A DNA stretch of 64,000 bases from Gemmataceae bacterium (GTDB lineage Bacteria; Planctomycetota; Planctomycetia; Gemmatales; Gemmataceae), in assembly GCA_022842245.1 (NCBI GenBank), contig JALHPZ010000018.1, positions 56,042-120,041 on the forward strand. Direction: 5' to 3'. Numbering within the stretch: position 1 is the stretch's first letter; every line of letters starts with the position of its first letter. The notes below the pieces were generated by a model. That model saw only the letters and a program-made list of their open reading frames with translations. It was not told the origin of the DNA and searched no databases. The position numbers and the translations under genes are program-made. Positions 24,885 through 33,722 of the stretch are shown here, piece by piece.

Positions 24885-26376
24885 ACAGCGTGTCCATGAT
24901 GCCGCGCTTGATTATGCCGACGACGGCGGTGCCCACGGATCGCGCCATGCTCTTCGCCACGCTTACGACCACCCCGTCCCGCTTGGGCCCTTTCGCCGCC
25001 GCCGCCGCTTCGGCCGCGGCTTTCGCTTCCGCCTGCTTCCGCTCGAATTCGGCCCGTTTCGCGGCCGTGTCGCCGGTTGCCGGCAGCGAGTCCGGGGCGG
25101 CCTTGCCCTTCAGGATTTCGTACGCCGACTCCCGGTCGATCATCTTCTCGTAGACCCCGAACACGGTTGACGATTCGATGACTGCCTTGCGTTGTTCGGG
25201 GGTAATGGGGCCGATCAAAGTACCGGGCGGTACCACGAACGCCCGCTCGACGACCGTCGGTGTACCCTTTTCGTCGAGGAACGAAACGAGCGCCTCGCCG
25301 ACGCCGAGTTGCGTGATCGCTTCCTCCACGTCGAGCTTGGGGTTCTGGCGGAACGTCTGCGCGGCGGCGGCGACGGCTTTCTGGTCCCGCGGCGTGAACG
25401 CGCGGAGGGCGTGTTGCACCCGATTGCCGAGTTGGGCCAGCACGGTGTCCGGCACGTCCAGCGGGTTTTGCGTGACGAAGTAGACGCCGACGCCTTTCGA
25501 ACGAATGAGCCGGACCACTTGTTCGATCTTCTCCAGTAGCGGCTTCGGTGTGTCGTTGAACAACAGGTGCGCTTCATCGAAGAAGAAGACGATCTTCGGC
25601 TTTTCGACGTCGCCGACTTCGGGAAGCGACTCGAACAACTCCGAGAGCATCCACAAGAGGAAGGTCGAGTAGAGTTGCGGGCTTTGCAGGAGTCTGTCGG
25701 CGGCGAGGATGTTGATGACGCCGCGGCCCTTCGGGCCCACCTGGAGGAAGTCTTCGAGATTGAGCGCCGGCTCGCCGAAGAACTTGTCGCCGCCCTGCTC
25801 TTCGAGGCGGAGCAGACCGCGCTGAATGGCGCCGACGGACGCGGCGGAAACGTTGCCGTATTCGGCGGTGAGTTCCTTCGCGATGCTGCTGATGTGTTGG
25901 AGCATCGCGCGGAGGTCCTTGAGGTCGAGCAGCAGGAGGCCGTTGTCGTCGGCGACTTTGAAGGCGATCTGGAGGACGCCGGCCTGCGTGTCGTTCAACT
26001 CCAACAATCGCGAGAGGAGCAACGGCCCCATCTCGGAAATGGTGGTGCGGACGGGATGGCCCTGTTCGCCGAAGACGTCCCAAAAGGCGACGGGGCAGGG
26101 GGAGTATTCGAAGGAAACCTTCAGGCCGAGTTGTTCGATGCGCGCGGCAACTTTGGCGTTGGCGTCGGACCCGATCCGGCTGAGGCCGGAGAGATCGCCT
26201 TTCACGTCCGCGAGGAAGACCGGGACGCCGAGCCGGCTGAAGCCCTCGGCCATGCGCTGGAGCGTGACGGTTTTGCCGGTGCCCGTGGCGCCGGCAACGA
26301 GGCCGTGGCGGTTCGCCATTTTCGGCAGCAGTTGGATCTCGTGCGTGCTCTTGCCGATGAGGATCGGTTCCGCCAT
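24868..26376 (-). CDS. HerA-type ATPase, DUF853 family
   Basis: A 502-aa cytoplasmic ATPase of the HerA/FtsK group with a DUF853 C-terminal part (the E. coli YjgR family). The N-terminus contains ILIGKSTHEIQLLPKMANRHG and the Walker A GATGTGKT at residues 29-36. Walker B is KIVFFFDEAHLLF near residue 263, followed by FVTQNPLDVPDTVLAQLGNR, a conserved sensor-like stretch. The C-terminal tail is Ala/Lys-rich (KRAEFERKQAEAKAAAEAAA) and then basic. Its cellular role is not known; HerA proteins pair with NurA nucleases in DNA end-resection, but no nurA is nearby. The 3' end overlaps the kinase gene on the opposite strand by 17 bp. Confidence 0.92.
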   Translation of the reverse strand: MAEPILIGKSTHEIQLLPKMANRHGLVAGATGTGKTVTLQRMAEGFSRLGVPVFLADVKGDLSGLSRIGSDANAKVAARIEQLGLKVSFEYSPCPVAFWDVFGEQGHPVRTTISEMGPLLLSRLLELNDTQAGVLQIAFKVADDNGLLLLDLKDLRAMLQHISSIAKELTAEYGNVSAASVGAIQRGLLRLEEQGGDKFFGEPALNLEDFLQVGPKGRGVINILAADRLLQSPQLYSTFLLWMLSELFESLPEVGDVEKPKIVFFFDEAHLLFNDTPKPLLEKIEQVVRLIRSKGVGVYFVTQNPLDVPDTVLAQLGNRVQHALRAFTPRDQKAVAAAAQTFRQNPKLDVEEAITQLGVGEALVSFLDEKGTPTVVERAFVVPPGTLIGPITPEQRKAVIESSTVFGVYEKMIDRESAYEILKGKAAPDSLPATGDTAAKRAEFERKQAEAKAAAEAAAAAKGPKRDGVVVSVAKSMARSVGTAVVGIIKRGIMDTLFKKSR

Positions 26377-26578
26377 GGTTCACCCGAAAGAGGAGGGAAT
26401 CCGTTCGCGATTGATTTTACATTCCGGGCGGCGCGTCCGGCCATCTCGCACCGGAATCGCGGATTTTTCTACCCCATTGCGGTTTGCGCGCTTACAATCG
26501 CATTCATCCTGCGAATCGCTTGCCCGCAAGTGCCGTTCTCGTTCGACGTAGTTTGACCGACCCCGGAACGTGAGTCCA

Positions 26579-27733
26579 ATGCAACCGGCCCCGACCTTCT
26601 CGGGCGTTCTTGAACGCCACCCGAAGGGCTACGGCTTCCTGCGAAGCCCCGCCCGCAACTTCCGCACTGCCCCGGAAGATCCCTACGTACCCGGACAACT
26701 CATCGACAAGTTCAACCTTGCCGAAGGCGTTGCGCTCACGGGGTTGCTGGAGCCGCCGCGCCGGGGCCAAGGCCCGCGACTGGCCGGCATCGAAGCGATC
26801 GAAGGGGGCGATCCGAGGGACTTCAAGCGGCGCAGGTGGGACGAACTGACGGCCGTGGATCCGCGCGTCGCCATTCGCCTCGAAACGACACCCGACGTCT
26901 TGACCACTCGCGTCATGGATTTGTTCACGCCGATCGGGAAAGGGCAGCGCGGGTTGATCGTCGCCCCGCCCCGCACCGGCAAGACGATTCTCCTCACGCA
27001 CATCGCCGCCGCCGTCGCCAAGAACCACCCCGAAATGCACCTCATCATCCTCCTCGTGGACGAACGCCCCGAGGAAGTGACGGAAATGCGCCGGATGATG
27101 AAGGGGTTCGTCCCCGCCGACGGCAACGGCGCGGACCGGTTTCAACTGGTCGCGTCGTCGTCCGACATGGAGACCATTCACCACGTGCGCTTGGCGGAAT
27201 TGTGCATCGAACGCGCCAAGCGGCTGACGGAACAGGGGAAGGACGTGCTCGTGTTGCTCGACAGCCTGACGCGGCTGGCGCGGGCCTACAACAAGCATTC
27301 CGGCAGTGGTCGCACGATGAGTGGCGGCGTCGACAGCCGGGCGATGGAGATTCCGAAGCGGCTCTTCGGCTCGGCCCGGGCCTTCGACGAGGGCGGAACG
27401 CTGACCATCCTCGGCACCGCCCTTATCGAGACCGGAAGTCGCATGGATGACGTGATCTTCCAGGAATTCAAGGGCACCGGAAACATGGAAATGGTGCTGG
27501 ATCGCCGGATCGCCGAGAAACGCATCTACCCGGCGATCGACCTGGGCGCATCCGGAACGCGCAAGGAAGAGCGACTCATCGAGCCGGAGAAACTCGAACG
27601 GATCAATTTGCTGCGGCGGAGCCTGATGCAGATGAAACCGCCGGAAGCCATGGAGTCGCTCATCAAGCAACTCGGCAAGACGAAGAGCAACGACGAGTTT
27701 CTGCAGGTCGTCGGGAAGTTCCTGGCCAAATGA
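26579..27733 (+). CDS. rho: Transcription termination factor Rho
   Basis: A 384-aa hexameric RNA helicase that ends transcription. It contains the cold-shock-type RNA-binding domain ([30 protein letters not shown]) and the RecA-type motor: Walker [22 protein letters not shown], Walker [14 protein letters not shown], the secondary RNA-binding loop [14 protein letters not shown] and the arginine-finger region [10 protein letters not shown]. It lacks the N-terminal Rho_N helix bundle found in E. coli Rho: an in-frame stop lies at 26549-26551, so no longer version is possible. I prefer the ATG at 26579; GTG at 26570 would add three residues. About 200 bp upstream are non-coding with a TACAAT box at 26493-26498. 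Confidence 0.97.
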   Translation: MQPAPTFSGVLERHPKGYGFLRSPARNFRTAPEDPYVPGQLIDKFNLAEGVALTGLLEPPRRGQGPRLAGIEAIEGGDPRDFKRRRWDELTAVDPRVAIRLETTPDVLTTRVMDLFTPIGKGQRGLIVAPPRTGKTILLTHIAAAVAKNHPEMHLIILLVDERPEEVTEMRRMMKGFVPADGNGADRFQLVASSSDMETIHHVRLAELCIERAKRLTEQGKDVLVLLDSLTRLARAYNKHSGSGRTMSGGVDSRAMEIPKRLFGSARAFDEGGTLTILGTALIETGSRMDDVIFQEFKGTGNMEMVLDRRIAEKRIYPAIDLGASGTRKEERLIEPEKLERINLLRRSLMQMKPPEAMESLIKQLGKTKSNDEFLQVVGKFLAK

Positions 27734-27738
27734 AAACC

Positions 27739-27758
27739 CCGGCGACGTTCGTCGCCGG
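27739..27758. terminator. Bidirectional terminator hairpin between rho and the zinc-ribbon gene
   Basis: CCGGCGAC (27739-27746) pairs with GTCGCCGG (27751-27758) around a GTTC loop. On the minus strand it is followed by GG and TTTT, fitting termination of the zinc-ribbon gene that stops at 27778. It starts 5 bp after the rho stop on the plus strand. Confidence 0.7.
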
Positions 27759-27777
27759 TCTTCCGGTTCACTTCCGA

Positions 27778-28467
27778 TCAATAGTCATCGTCGTCGCGGG
27801 GGCGGCGCATCGGTTTCTTCTTCTTGAGCTTCTTTTTCCGCGAACCGCCGCCGGACGCCGCGGCCATGATCCCTTTGATGATCGCCGCGATGACGGAAAT
27901 GGCGACGATGACGAGGAAGATGTAGAGTTTTGCTCCTCCAAGTCGGCCGTATGTTGTGGTGGTCGTGGTACCGTCGGCATTACGGACGTAACCGAATTTG
28001 GCATTGCATTTCGGGCAAGAAGTCGGCGTGACCCCGCCGACTTTCGGCCATTCATGTTTGCATTTTTCACAGATCCAAATTTCTTGCATACCGCCGAACT
28101 GTGGCATTTGCGGCATGCCGGCATTTGGCGTTCCCATTCTCGGCATTCCCGCGTTCGGCGGGCCCATCGGCACGGTGTTGTCTCCGCCCATGGGGCCGAA
28201 CCCGGCCGGCGGACCACCGGGAATTCCGCTGTTGGCGGGTGAGCCCGGTGCCATAGGTCCGAAGCCGGCTGGCGGCTGGCGTGTGCCGGGGCCATAGCCG
28301 GGAGGTTGCACGCCGGGTGGTTGTTGCGTGCCGGGAGGGCCCATCGGGCCGAAGCCGGCCGGCGGCTGACGCGGGAAACCCGGCGGTTGTGCCAGGGCCA
28401 GCGTTCCGAAGACACACAGAACGAAGACCGCCAACGGCATCCACGCCGGTCGTTTGGAGGATTGCAT
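27778..28467 (-). CDS. Exported proline/glycine-rich zinc-ribbon membrane protein
   Basis: A 229-aa protein. Residues 1-26 are a signal peptide (MPLAVFVLCVFGTLALAQPP). Residues 27-125 are a low-complexity Gly/Pro/Met region with three copies of PPAGFGPM plus related GMPQMPQFGG words. Then comes a zinc ribbon, CEKCKHEWP ... CPKCNAKFGY, a flexible Thr-rich linker, one transmembrane helix (LYIFLVIVAISVIAAIIKGIMAA) and a cytoplasmic-like basic tail (RKKKLKKKKPMRRP) ending in acidic DDDDY. I recognise no enzyme domain. A zinc ribbon after a signal peptide is unusual. The start at 28467 has no strong ribosome site, so the exact start is uncertain. Confidence 0.75.
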   Translation of the reverse strand: MQSSKRPAWMPLAVFVLCVFGTLALAQPPGFPRQPPAGFGPMGPPGTQQPPGVQPPGYGPGTRQPPAGFGPMAPGSPANSGIPGGPPAGFGPMGGDNTVPMGPPNAGMPRMGTPNAGMPQMPQFGGMQEIWICEKCKHEWPKVGGVTPTSCPKCNAKFGYVRNADGTTTTTTYGRLGGAKLYIFLVIVAISVIAAIIKGIMAAASGGGSRKKKLKKKKPMRRPRDDDDY

Positions 28468-28547
28468 GCGAAGTGCCCGGGGAGTGGGAAGTTCAACAGC
28501 GATTATGCCGAAATCCTGTCCCGGAAACAAGCAACAAATTCGGGTCG

Positions 28548-29168
28548 TTACGCGCCGCCGGACCGGGCGACCTGGACCAGACGTACTGCGGTCTCCCCGC
28601 AGTCGGGGCAGGGGAAGGGGCCGCCGCGCGGGCCGGGGCGGACACAGTTCCAACTGCCGCAATGCGCACACATGCGAGGCGTATCCACGGCTGCGGCTCG
28701 TTCCCGATAGCGATGGCGGACAAATCGATCGGCCCCGAACTCGGTGGCAGCGGCGGTGAGCACGCAAAAAGCCACGCCCGTCCCGGCACCGAGGAACGGA
28801 TTGCCGAGGGCGAACGCGGCCGTGGTGCCGGCTACGAGTCCGCTCAGCGCGATCGCCGAACAGCCTCCGCAACCGATCGCGACGCCGCCCGCCGTCAGGC
28901 GACGGACTTCGGAACCTCGGCCGCAATCGCGACAAATCAGCGATTGGACCTCCACCAGCTGGCCACCCCACGCCGCCGAGTGGAACGATAGCCCGAATTC
29001 GTCCAAAACGAATTCCGCAAACGGGTGCAAGACGACAGGGACCGATTCTCCGGCACGGCGGCGGCGGTCTTCGTCTCGGTCGGTGACCATGATCGCGAAT
29101 CCGCCGGAGGAAAACACCGGCGACTCGTAACCACATTGCGAACAGGTTCCGCGGAACACGGGCGGCAT
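28548..29168 (-). CDS. Multi-zinc-ribbon membrane protein of unknown function
   Basis: A 206-aa protein with three Cys pairs or ribbons: CSQCGY at the N-terminus, CRDCGRG near residue 80, and CAHCGSWNCVRP ... CPDCGE at the C-terminus. Two adjacent hydrophobic stretches (GGCSAIALSGLVAGTTAAFAL and FLGAGTGVAFCVLTAAA) form a hairpin in the middle. I recognise no named family. The start at 29168 is the first ATG in the open frame with coding character; its ribosome site is weak. It lies 80 bp upstream of the other zinc-ribbon gene on the same strand, so the two may be a functional pair. The acyltransferase gene starts 93 bp away in the opposite direction. Confidence 0.65.
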   Translation of the reverse strand: MPPVFRGTCSQCGYESPVFSSGGFAIMVTDRDEDRRRRAGESVPVVLHPFAEFVLDEFGLSFHSAAWGGQLVEVQSLICRDCGRGSEVRRLTAGGVAIGCGGCSAIALSGLVAGTTAAFALGNPFLGAGTGVAFCVLTAAATEFGADRFVRHRYRERAAAVDTPRMCAHCGSWNCVRPGPRGGPFPCPDCGETAVRLVQVARSGGA

Positions 29169-29261
29169 GGCGGGGATCGCTCGAAACCTACTCCTGATTT
29201 TAGGGATCTCGAGCGGGGCAACGATGGTGAAACCGTCCCGCGCGGTGTCTATCATGGCGGC

Positions 29262-30032
29262 ATGCCGTACCCGCTGCCGCCGCGCTCGGCCTGGTGGTTC
29301 GACTTCGTCCGCGATCGCGTCGCCGCTCCGTACCTTCGCAAGCACTGCCACGCGGTGCGGGTGTCGCGGGCGTCCGCGCCGTGGCCGACCGACGGCGCAC
29401 CCGTCCTCGTCGCCATGAACCACCCGTCGTGGTGGGATCCGCTCCTGGCATTCGTTCTGAGTCGGCAACTCGCCGGCTATGCCCATTTCGGCGTGATCGA
29501 CGCCCGAATGTTGGCGAAATATCCGATCCTCGCGAAAGCCGGCATATTCGGCATCGATCTGGACTCCCGCCGGGGTGCCGCTGCATTCCTTCGCAACGGC
29601 CGCGCCGTGCTGGAACGCCCGCGACACGCGTTATGGGTCACGGCCCAAGGGACATTCGTGGATGTGCGCACGCGGCCGTTGGGCCTCCGCCCGGGAGTCG
29701 GCCATCTCGCCGCGGCCATGGCCACGGGCTGGGTCGTGCCAGTGGCGCTGGAAATGGGATTCTGGAACGAACGCGCGCCGGAAGCCCTCGCGCGCGTCGG
29801 CGCTGCGTTACCGGTCGGGGGAGTTGCGAAAGAACAATCGCAACGAATCGAGGCCGCACTGACGGTAACGCTCGACGGACTGGCCGAGGATTCGCGGTCC
29901 CGCGACCCTGCGCGCTTCGCGACGGTGATCCAGGGTCGAACCGGCATAGGTGGCGTTTACGATCTCTGGCGTCGACTGAAGTCGGCCGTTCGCGGGAAAC
30001 GCTTCGATCCGACGCACGGAGGTGCGCCGTGA
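29262..30032 (+). CDS. PlsC-type acyltransferase
   Basis: A 256-aa lysophospholipid/glycerol acyltransferase-like protein. The catalytic H-x4-D motif is NHPSWWDP (residues 53-60). The second acceptor-binding motif is atypical: TAQGTF in place of the usual PEGTR. The start at 29262 gives MPYPLPPRSAWWFDF; an upstream ATG at 29254 is in another frame. The enzyme transfers an acyl chain, classically to 1-acyl-glycerol-phosphate, but the altered motif and the adjacent glycosyltransferase allow a different acceptor such as a glycosylated carotenoid. Its stop overlaps the glycosyltransferase start by 4 bp (GTGA), so the pair is coupled. Confidence 0.82.
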   Translation: MPYPLPPRSAWWFDFVRDRVAAPYLRKHCHAVRVSRASAPWPTDGAPVLVAMNHPSWWDPLLAFVLSRQLAGYAHFGVIDARMLAKYPILAKAGIFGIDLDSRRGAAAFLRNGRAVLERPRHALWVTAQGTFVDVRTRPLGLRPGVGHLAAAMATGWVVPVALEMGFWNERAPEALARVGAALPVGGVAKEQSQRIEAALTVTLDGLAEDSRSRDPARFATVIQGRTGIGGVYDLWRRLKSAVRGKRFDPTHGGAP

Positions 30033-31138
30033 TCCCGATCGCCCTTGTCGCGCTCGCCTTCGCGGCGCTTCCGGCTCTCCTGTACTTCCGCAACGTCACG
30101 CTGTTTCGACCCCCGCCGGCGCCGACGCGATCCTTGGAGGTTTCCGTGCTCGTTCCGGCGCGAAACGAGGAAGCCGGCATCGCGGCGTGTGTCGAGTCGG
30201 TGCTCGCCAATCGGAACGTTGAACTGGAATGCATCGTGCTCGACGACGGTTCGACCGATCGCACCGCGGAGATCGTTCGGGCCATCGCGGAGCGCGATAG
30301 CCGCGTCCGACTCGCGTTCGCTCCACCATTGCCGGCCGACTGGAGCGGGAAGCAGCACGCCTGTCACGAACTTTCGAAACTCGCGTCGCACCCGGTTCTG
30401 ACATTCCTCGACGCGGACGTGCGGCTTGCACCGGACGCCCTTGCACGGATGGCGGTGTTCCGGGAGCAATCCGGCGCGGCCCTGGTCAGCGGTTTCCCGC
30501 GTCAGGAGACGGGAACATTACTCGAAAAACTCGTCATCCCTTTGATTCACTTTCTGCTGCTGGGCTTTCTGCCGTTTTCGCGGATGCGGAAAACGGTGCT
30601 CCCCGGCCTGGGTGCCGGCTGTGGGCAATGGTTCCTGACCACGCGCGACGCTTATGTGCACGTTGGTGGGCACGCACATCCGCGGGTTCGTGATTCGTTC
30701 CACGACGGTTTGCGACTGCCCCGCGCGTATCGCGAATGCGGCTTGATGACCGACCTGTGTGACGTGACCGGCCTCGCAACCTGCCGCATGTACCGGACGG
30801 CCGGACAAGTCTGGAACGGCCTGGCGAAGAATGCCCGCGAAGGCCTCGGCGCGCCCCGGTTGATCCTGTTCAGCACGGCCCTGTTGCTGAGCGGTCAGGT
30901 GCTGCCGTTCGTGTTGCTGCCGTTCACCGCATGGGCCGCCCCGGCCGCGGCCCTGGCGCTCGCCCCGCGACTGCACGCCGCCGTGCGATTCCGCCAATCG
31001 TGGCTCGGTGCGCTCCTGCATCCCGTTGGCATTCTCGCGCTCGTCGGCATCCAATGGTACGCGACGGTTCGTACACTGGTCGGCCGACCGGTTGGCTGGA
31101 AGGGCCGCGACAAACCTTGCATGGCGACGAATCCATAA
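30029..31138 (+). CDS. Membrane glycosyltransferase family 2
   Basis: A 369-aa glycosyltransferase starting with GTG at 30029, six bases after GGAGG. It has an N-terminal helix (IPIALVALAFAALPALLYF), the GT2 nucleotide-sugar fold with SVLVPARNEEAGI, LDDGSTDRT near residue 72 and FLDADVRL near 128, and then LEKLVIPLIHFLLLGFLPF. Two C-terminal membrane stretches follow. The HDGLRLPRAYRECG segment and membrane layout resemble CrtQ/HpnB-type transferases that act on lipids such as carotenoids or hopanoids. Together with the coupled acyltransferase, a glycosyl-then-acyl modification of a lipid is plausible but not shown. Confidence 0.87.
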   Translation: MIPIALVALAFAALPALLYFRNVTLFRPPPAPTRSLEVSVLVPARNEEAGIAACVESVLANRNVELECIVLDDGSTDRTAEIVRAIAERDSRVRLAFAPPLPADWSGKQHACHELSKLASHPVLTFLDADVRLAPDALARMAVFREQSGAALVSGFPRQETGTLLEKLVIPLIHFLLLGFLPFSRMRKTVLPGLGAGCGQWFLTTRDAYVHVGGHAHPRVRDSFHDGLRLPRAYRECGLMTDLCDVTGLATCRMYRTAGQVWNGLAKNAREGLGAPRLILFSTALLLSGQVLPFVLLPFTAWAAPAAALALAPRLHAAVRFRQSWLGALLHPVGILALVGIQWYATVRTLVGRPVGWKGRDKPCMATNP

Positions 31139-31178
31139 ATCACACCCCACCCCGCGACAGACACACCCAAAAAGGACC

Positions 31179-31931
31179 ATGAGCACTCCCACCTATGCGA
31201 TTATCGGCGCGACCGGCGGGATCGGCGCGGAACTCTGCCGCACGCTGGCCGCCTGCGGTGCCGGCCTTTTCCTCGGCGCCCGCGACGCCGAACGGCTCGA
31301 GTCGCTCGCCGTCGAACTCCGCAAGAGCCACCGGATCGCCGTCCAAGGCTTTCCGCTCGACGCCACGAACTCCGAAGAGGTCGATCTGTTCTTCGATAAA
31401 GCCGTCGCCACGTTCGGCCGTCTGTCGGGGGCCGCGAACCTCGTTGGATCGATCCTCCTCAAACCGGCGCACCAGACCAACGACTTCGAATTCGGGGATA
31501 CGATCGCACTGAATTTGAACACCGCGTTCTACGTGCTCCGCGCCGCAGCGAAGGCGATGACGGCGACCGGCGGTTCCATCGTGTTGGCATCGTCCGTCGC
31601 GGCGAAGATCGGCCTGGCGAATCACGAGGCGATCGCCGCGGCGAAGGGGGGCGTGAACGGCCTCGTGCTCGCCGCCGCTGCCACCTATGCCACCAAGGGC
31701 ATCCGCGTGAACGCCATCGCCCCGGCACTCGTGCGCACGCCGCTCGCCGCGAAGATCACTTCCAACGAACTGGCGCTCAAGGCCACCACGGCCATGCATC
31801 CGCTCGGCCGCATCGGGGAACCGGCCGACGTCGCCACCGCCATTGCCTGGTTGCTCGACCCCGCCACTTCTTGGGTTACGGGCCAGATCCTGAGCCTCGA
31901 CGGCGGCATGTCCAGCGTGAAAACCAAATAG
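31179..31931 (+). CDS. Short-chain dehydrogenase/reductase with altered catalytic Tyr
   Basis: A 250-aa classical SDR. The start at 31179 follows AAAAAGGACC. The nucleotide motif is GATGGIGAE, then NLVGS-type and NLNTAFY segments, and the catalytic Ser lies in VLASSVAAKIG. The usual Y-x-x-x-K is IAAAK here (HEAIAAAKGG), so the Tyr is replaced by Ile while the Lys is kept. The C-terminal GRIGEPADVATAIAWLL and TGQILSLDGGM are standard. Activity is uncertain; some SDR subgroups with this sequence may use another residue. It is co-directional with the acyltransferase-glycosyltransferase pair and the zinc-ribbon gene. Confidence 0.9.
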   Translation: MSTPTYAIIGATGGIGAELCRTLAACGAGLFLGARDAERLESLAVELRKSHRIAVQGFPLDATNSEEVDLFFDKAVATFGRLSGAANLVGSILLKPAHQTNDFEFGDTIALNLNTAFYVLRAAAKAMTATGGSIVLASSVAAKIGLANHEAIAAAKGGVNGLVLAAAATYATKGIRVNAIAPALVRTPLAAKITSNELALKATTAMHPLGRIGEPADVATAIAWLLDPATSWVTGQILSLDGGMSSVKTK

Positions 31932-31947
31932 CCGCTACAACGATCCG

Positions 31948-32244
31948 ATGCCTACCGTCGCCTGCCCGTGTTGCCGCGCGTCGAACGACGCCGGACCGAA
32001 CTGCCGCCGCTGCTCGGCCGATCTTTCGTTACTTTTCCGACTGGAGTCCGACCGCGCAGCATTGCTCGCCCATGCGTCCGGCGAGTTGGCGAAGGGTTGG
32101 CCGGACATGGCACTCGCCGCGATTGCCCAAGCGGAATCGCTCCGTCCCGGCGACGACATCGCCCGCCTCCGCGCCGTTGCGCACCTGCTGAATCGGGATT
32201 TCCCGGCCGCCCTTCGGCACCATCGACCGATGTCGCAACCGTGA
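31948..32244 (+). CDS. Small zinc-ribbon/TPR-like protein
   Basis: A 98-aa protein starting 16 bp after the SDR stop. The first 25 residues form a zinc ribbon (CPCCRASN ... CRRC). The rest is a helical pair with a TPR-like register: LLAHASGELAKGWPDMALAAIAQAESLRPGDD followed by IARLRAVAHLLNRDFPAAL. I recognise no family; similar ribbon-plus-helical-repeat small proteins are common in planctomycetes. The coding reading is supported by the close spacing with the SDR and the plausible fold, but the gene is short. Confidence 0.55.
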   Translation: MPTVACPCCRASNDAGPNCRRCSADLSLLFRLESDRAALLAHASGELAKGWPDMALAAIAQAESLRPGDDIARLRAVAHLLNRDFPAALRHHRPMSQP

Positions 32245-32299
32245 CCGCAATCCGCTTCGATAAGACATCTGCATTGCACGACCGTACCGGAATCCCGCG

Positions 32300-33712
32300 A
32301 TGCGCGCGATCCTGACCCTCGCCGCCAAAGACCTCACGCTGATCCGGCGAGATCCTCGCGCCGCCGTCATTCTCCTCGTCATGCCGATTCTGCTCGTGCT
32401 CGTTCTGGGAGTGACGGTCGGCGGCGCCTTCGACCCGAACAAGAAGGAGCAACTCCGCATCTCGGTGGTGAACCTCGACGTCGGACTGCCGGCCGACGCC
32501 GGCCCGTTCCCCGATCGACCTTGGTCGCAGTTTCTCCTGGACGACTTCGCGGGCACGGCGGACATCAAGGTCGAATCCATCGCCACGCGCGAAGAAGCGG
32601 AACGGCTGGTCCGCTCCGGCGAGCGCGCCGTCGTGATCGTGCTCGAATCCGATTTCAGCGACCGGATGCACCGCTGTTCATTCGTCGGCGAACCCCTCAA
32701 GAAGAACCCCATCAATCCGCTCTACCGCGATGGAATGAACACCGGCAAGGTGGGCGTGACGGTGCTGCGCGACCCGACGCAGGAAGTCGCCGCGGCCGTC
32801 GTCGAACAGGTGGTGCAAGTGGCGCTGATGCGTGTCGTCATCCCGTGGATGATCGGCCAGGCGTTCGAGATGATCGGCACGCCGGCGTTCATGGACAAAA
32901 TGAAGAACTATGTGGCCGGCATCGACCTGCTGCCACCGGCCCTACTAAAGTCGATCGGCGACGCCATGCAAAAGGGGATCAGCGGGTTCTTCGTGGATTA
33001 CGATTTCCGCGGCAAGACCTGGGCGAAACTGACCAAGAGCGATCCGCCCGCCGCGAAGACCGCGAACCTTTCCAACTATCAATCCGACGGCAAGGGCGCC
33101 ATCCGCCGCGGCGCGGTGCGCTACCAGACGCTCGTGCCGGGTTACACCGTCACGTTCGCGTTCTTCCTCGTGCTGGTTCTCGGCTGGCTCTTCGCGGCCG
33201 AGCGCCGGCACGGTACGATCGTCCGCCTCACCGCCGCACCAATCGCCCGCTGGCAACTCCTTATCGGCAAGGTGCTGCCGTGCCTCGTCGTGTCGCTCGC
33301 GCAGGGCTTCGGCCTGCTTCTCGCCGGCGCTGCGCTCTTCGGCTTGCCGCTCGGCTCCCGACCGGAATGGCTCGTGCCCGTCGTCGTCGCCACGTCCTTC
33401 GCCGCCGTCGGCCTCGCCATGCTCGTCGCGGCCTTCGCCCGCACCGAACAACAAGTGTCGGTCTACGGCACGCTGCTCGTCATCCTGCTCGCCGGAATAA
33501 GCGGATCGCTCATGCCCCGCTACCTCATGCCGGAGGAAATGCGGGCCGTCACTCGGATCACACCTCACGCTTGGAGTCTCGACGCCTACGCGCAGCTGCT
33601 CACGAATCCCGAACCGCAGATCGGCATCGTGACGAACGCCTGCCTCGCCCTCGTCGGCTTCGGCACGGCGTTCCTCCTGATCGCCTGGTGGCGTCTCGCG
33701 AAAACGGATTGA
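32300..33712 (+). CDS. ABC-2 type transporter permease
   Basis: A 470-aa membrane permease. It begins MRAILTLAAKDLTLIRRDPR, the usual ABC-2 N-terminus, then TM1 (AAVILLVMPILLVLVLGVTV), a large extracytoplasmic loop of about 240 residues, and five further helices in the C-terminal half (TVTFAFFLVLVLGWLF, LIGKVLPCLVVSLAQGFGLL, VPVVVATSFAAVGLAMLVAA, SVYGTLLVILLAGISGSL, ACLALVGFGTAFLLIAWW). Such proteins pair with an ATPase to export drugs, lipids or polysaccharides. No ATPase gene with Walker motifs lies next to it, so the partner must be elsewhere. It ends the plus-strand run that starts at the acyltransferase. Confidence 0.9.
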   Translation: MRAILTLAAKDLTLIRRDPRAAVILLVMPILLVLVLGVTVGGAFDPNKKEQLRISVVNLDVGLPADAGPFPDRPWSQFLLDDFAGTADIKVESIATREEAERLVRSGERAVVIVLESDFSDRMHRCSFVGEPLKKNPINPLYRDGMNTGKVGVTVLRDPTQEVAAAVVEQVVQVALMRVVIPWMIGQAFEMIGTPAFMDKMKNYVAGIDLLPPALLKSIGDAMQKGISGFFVDYDFRGKTWAKLTKSDPPAAKTANLSNYQSDGKGAIRRGAVRYQTLVPGYTVTFAFFLVLVLGWLFAAERRHGTIVRLTAAPIARWQLLIGKVLPCLVVSLAQGFGLLLAGAALFGLPLGSRPEWLVPVVVATSFAAVGLAMLVAAFARTEQQVSVYGTLLVILLAGISGSLMPRYLMPEEMRAVTRITPHAWSLDAYAQLLTNPEPQIGIVTNACLALVGFGTAFLLIAWWRLAKTD

Positions 33713-33722
33713 CCGAACTCGG

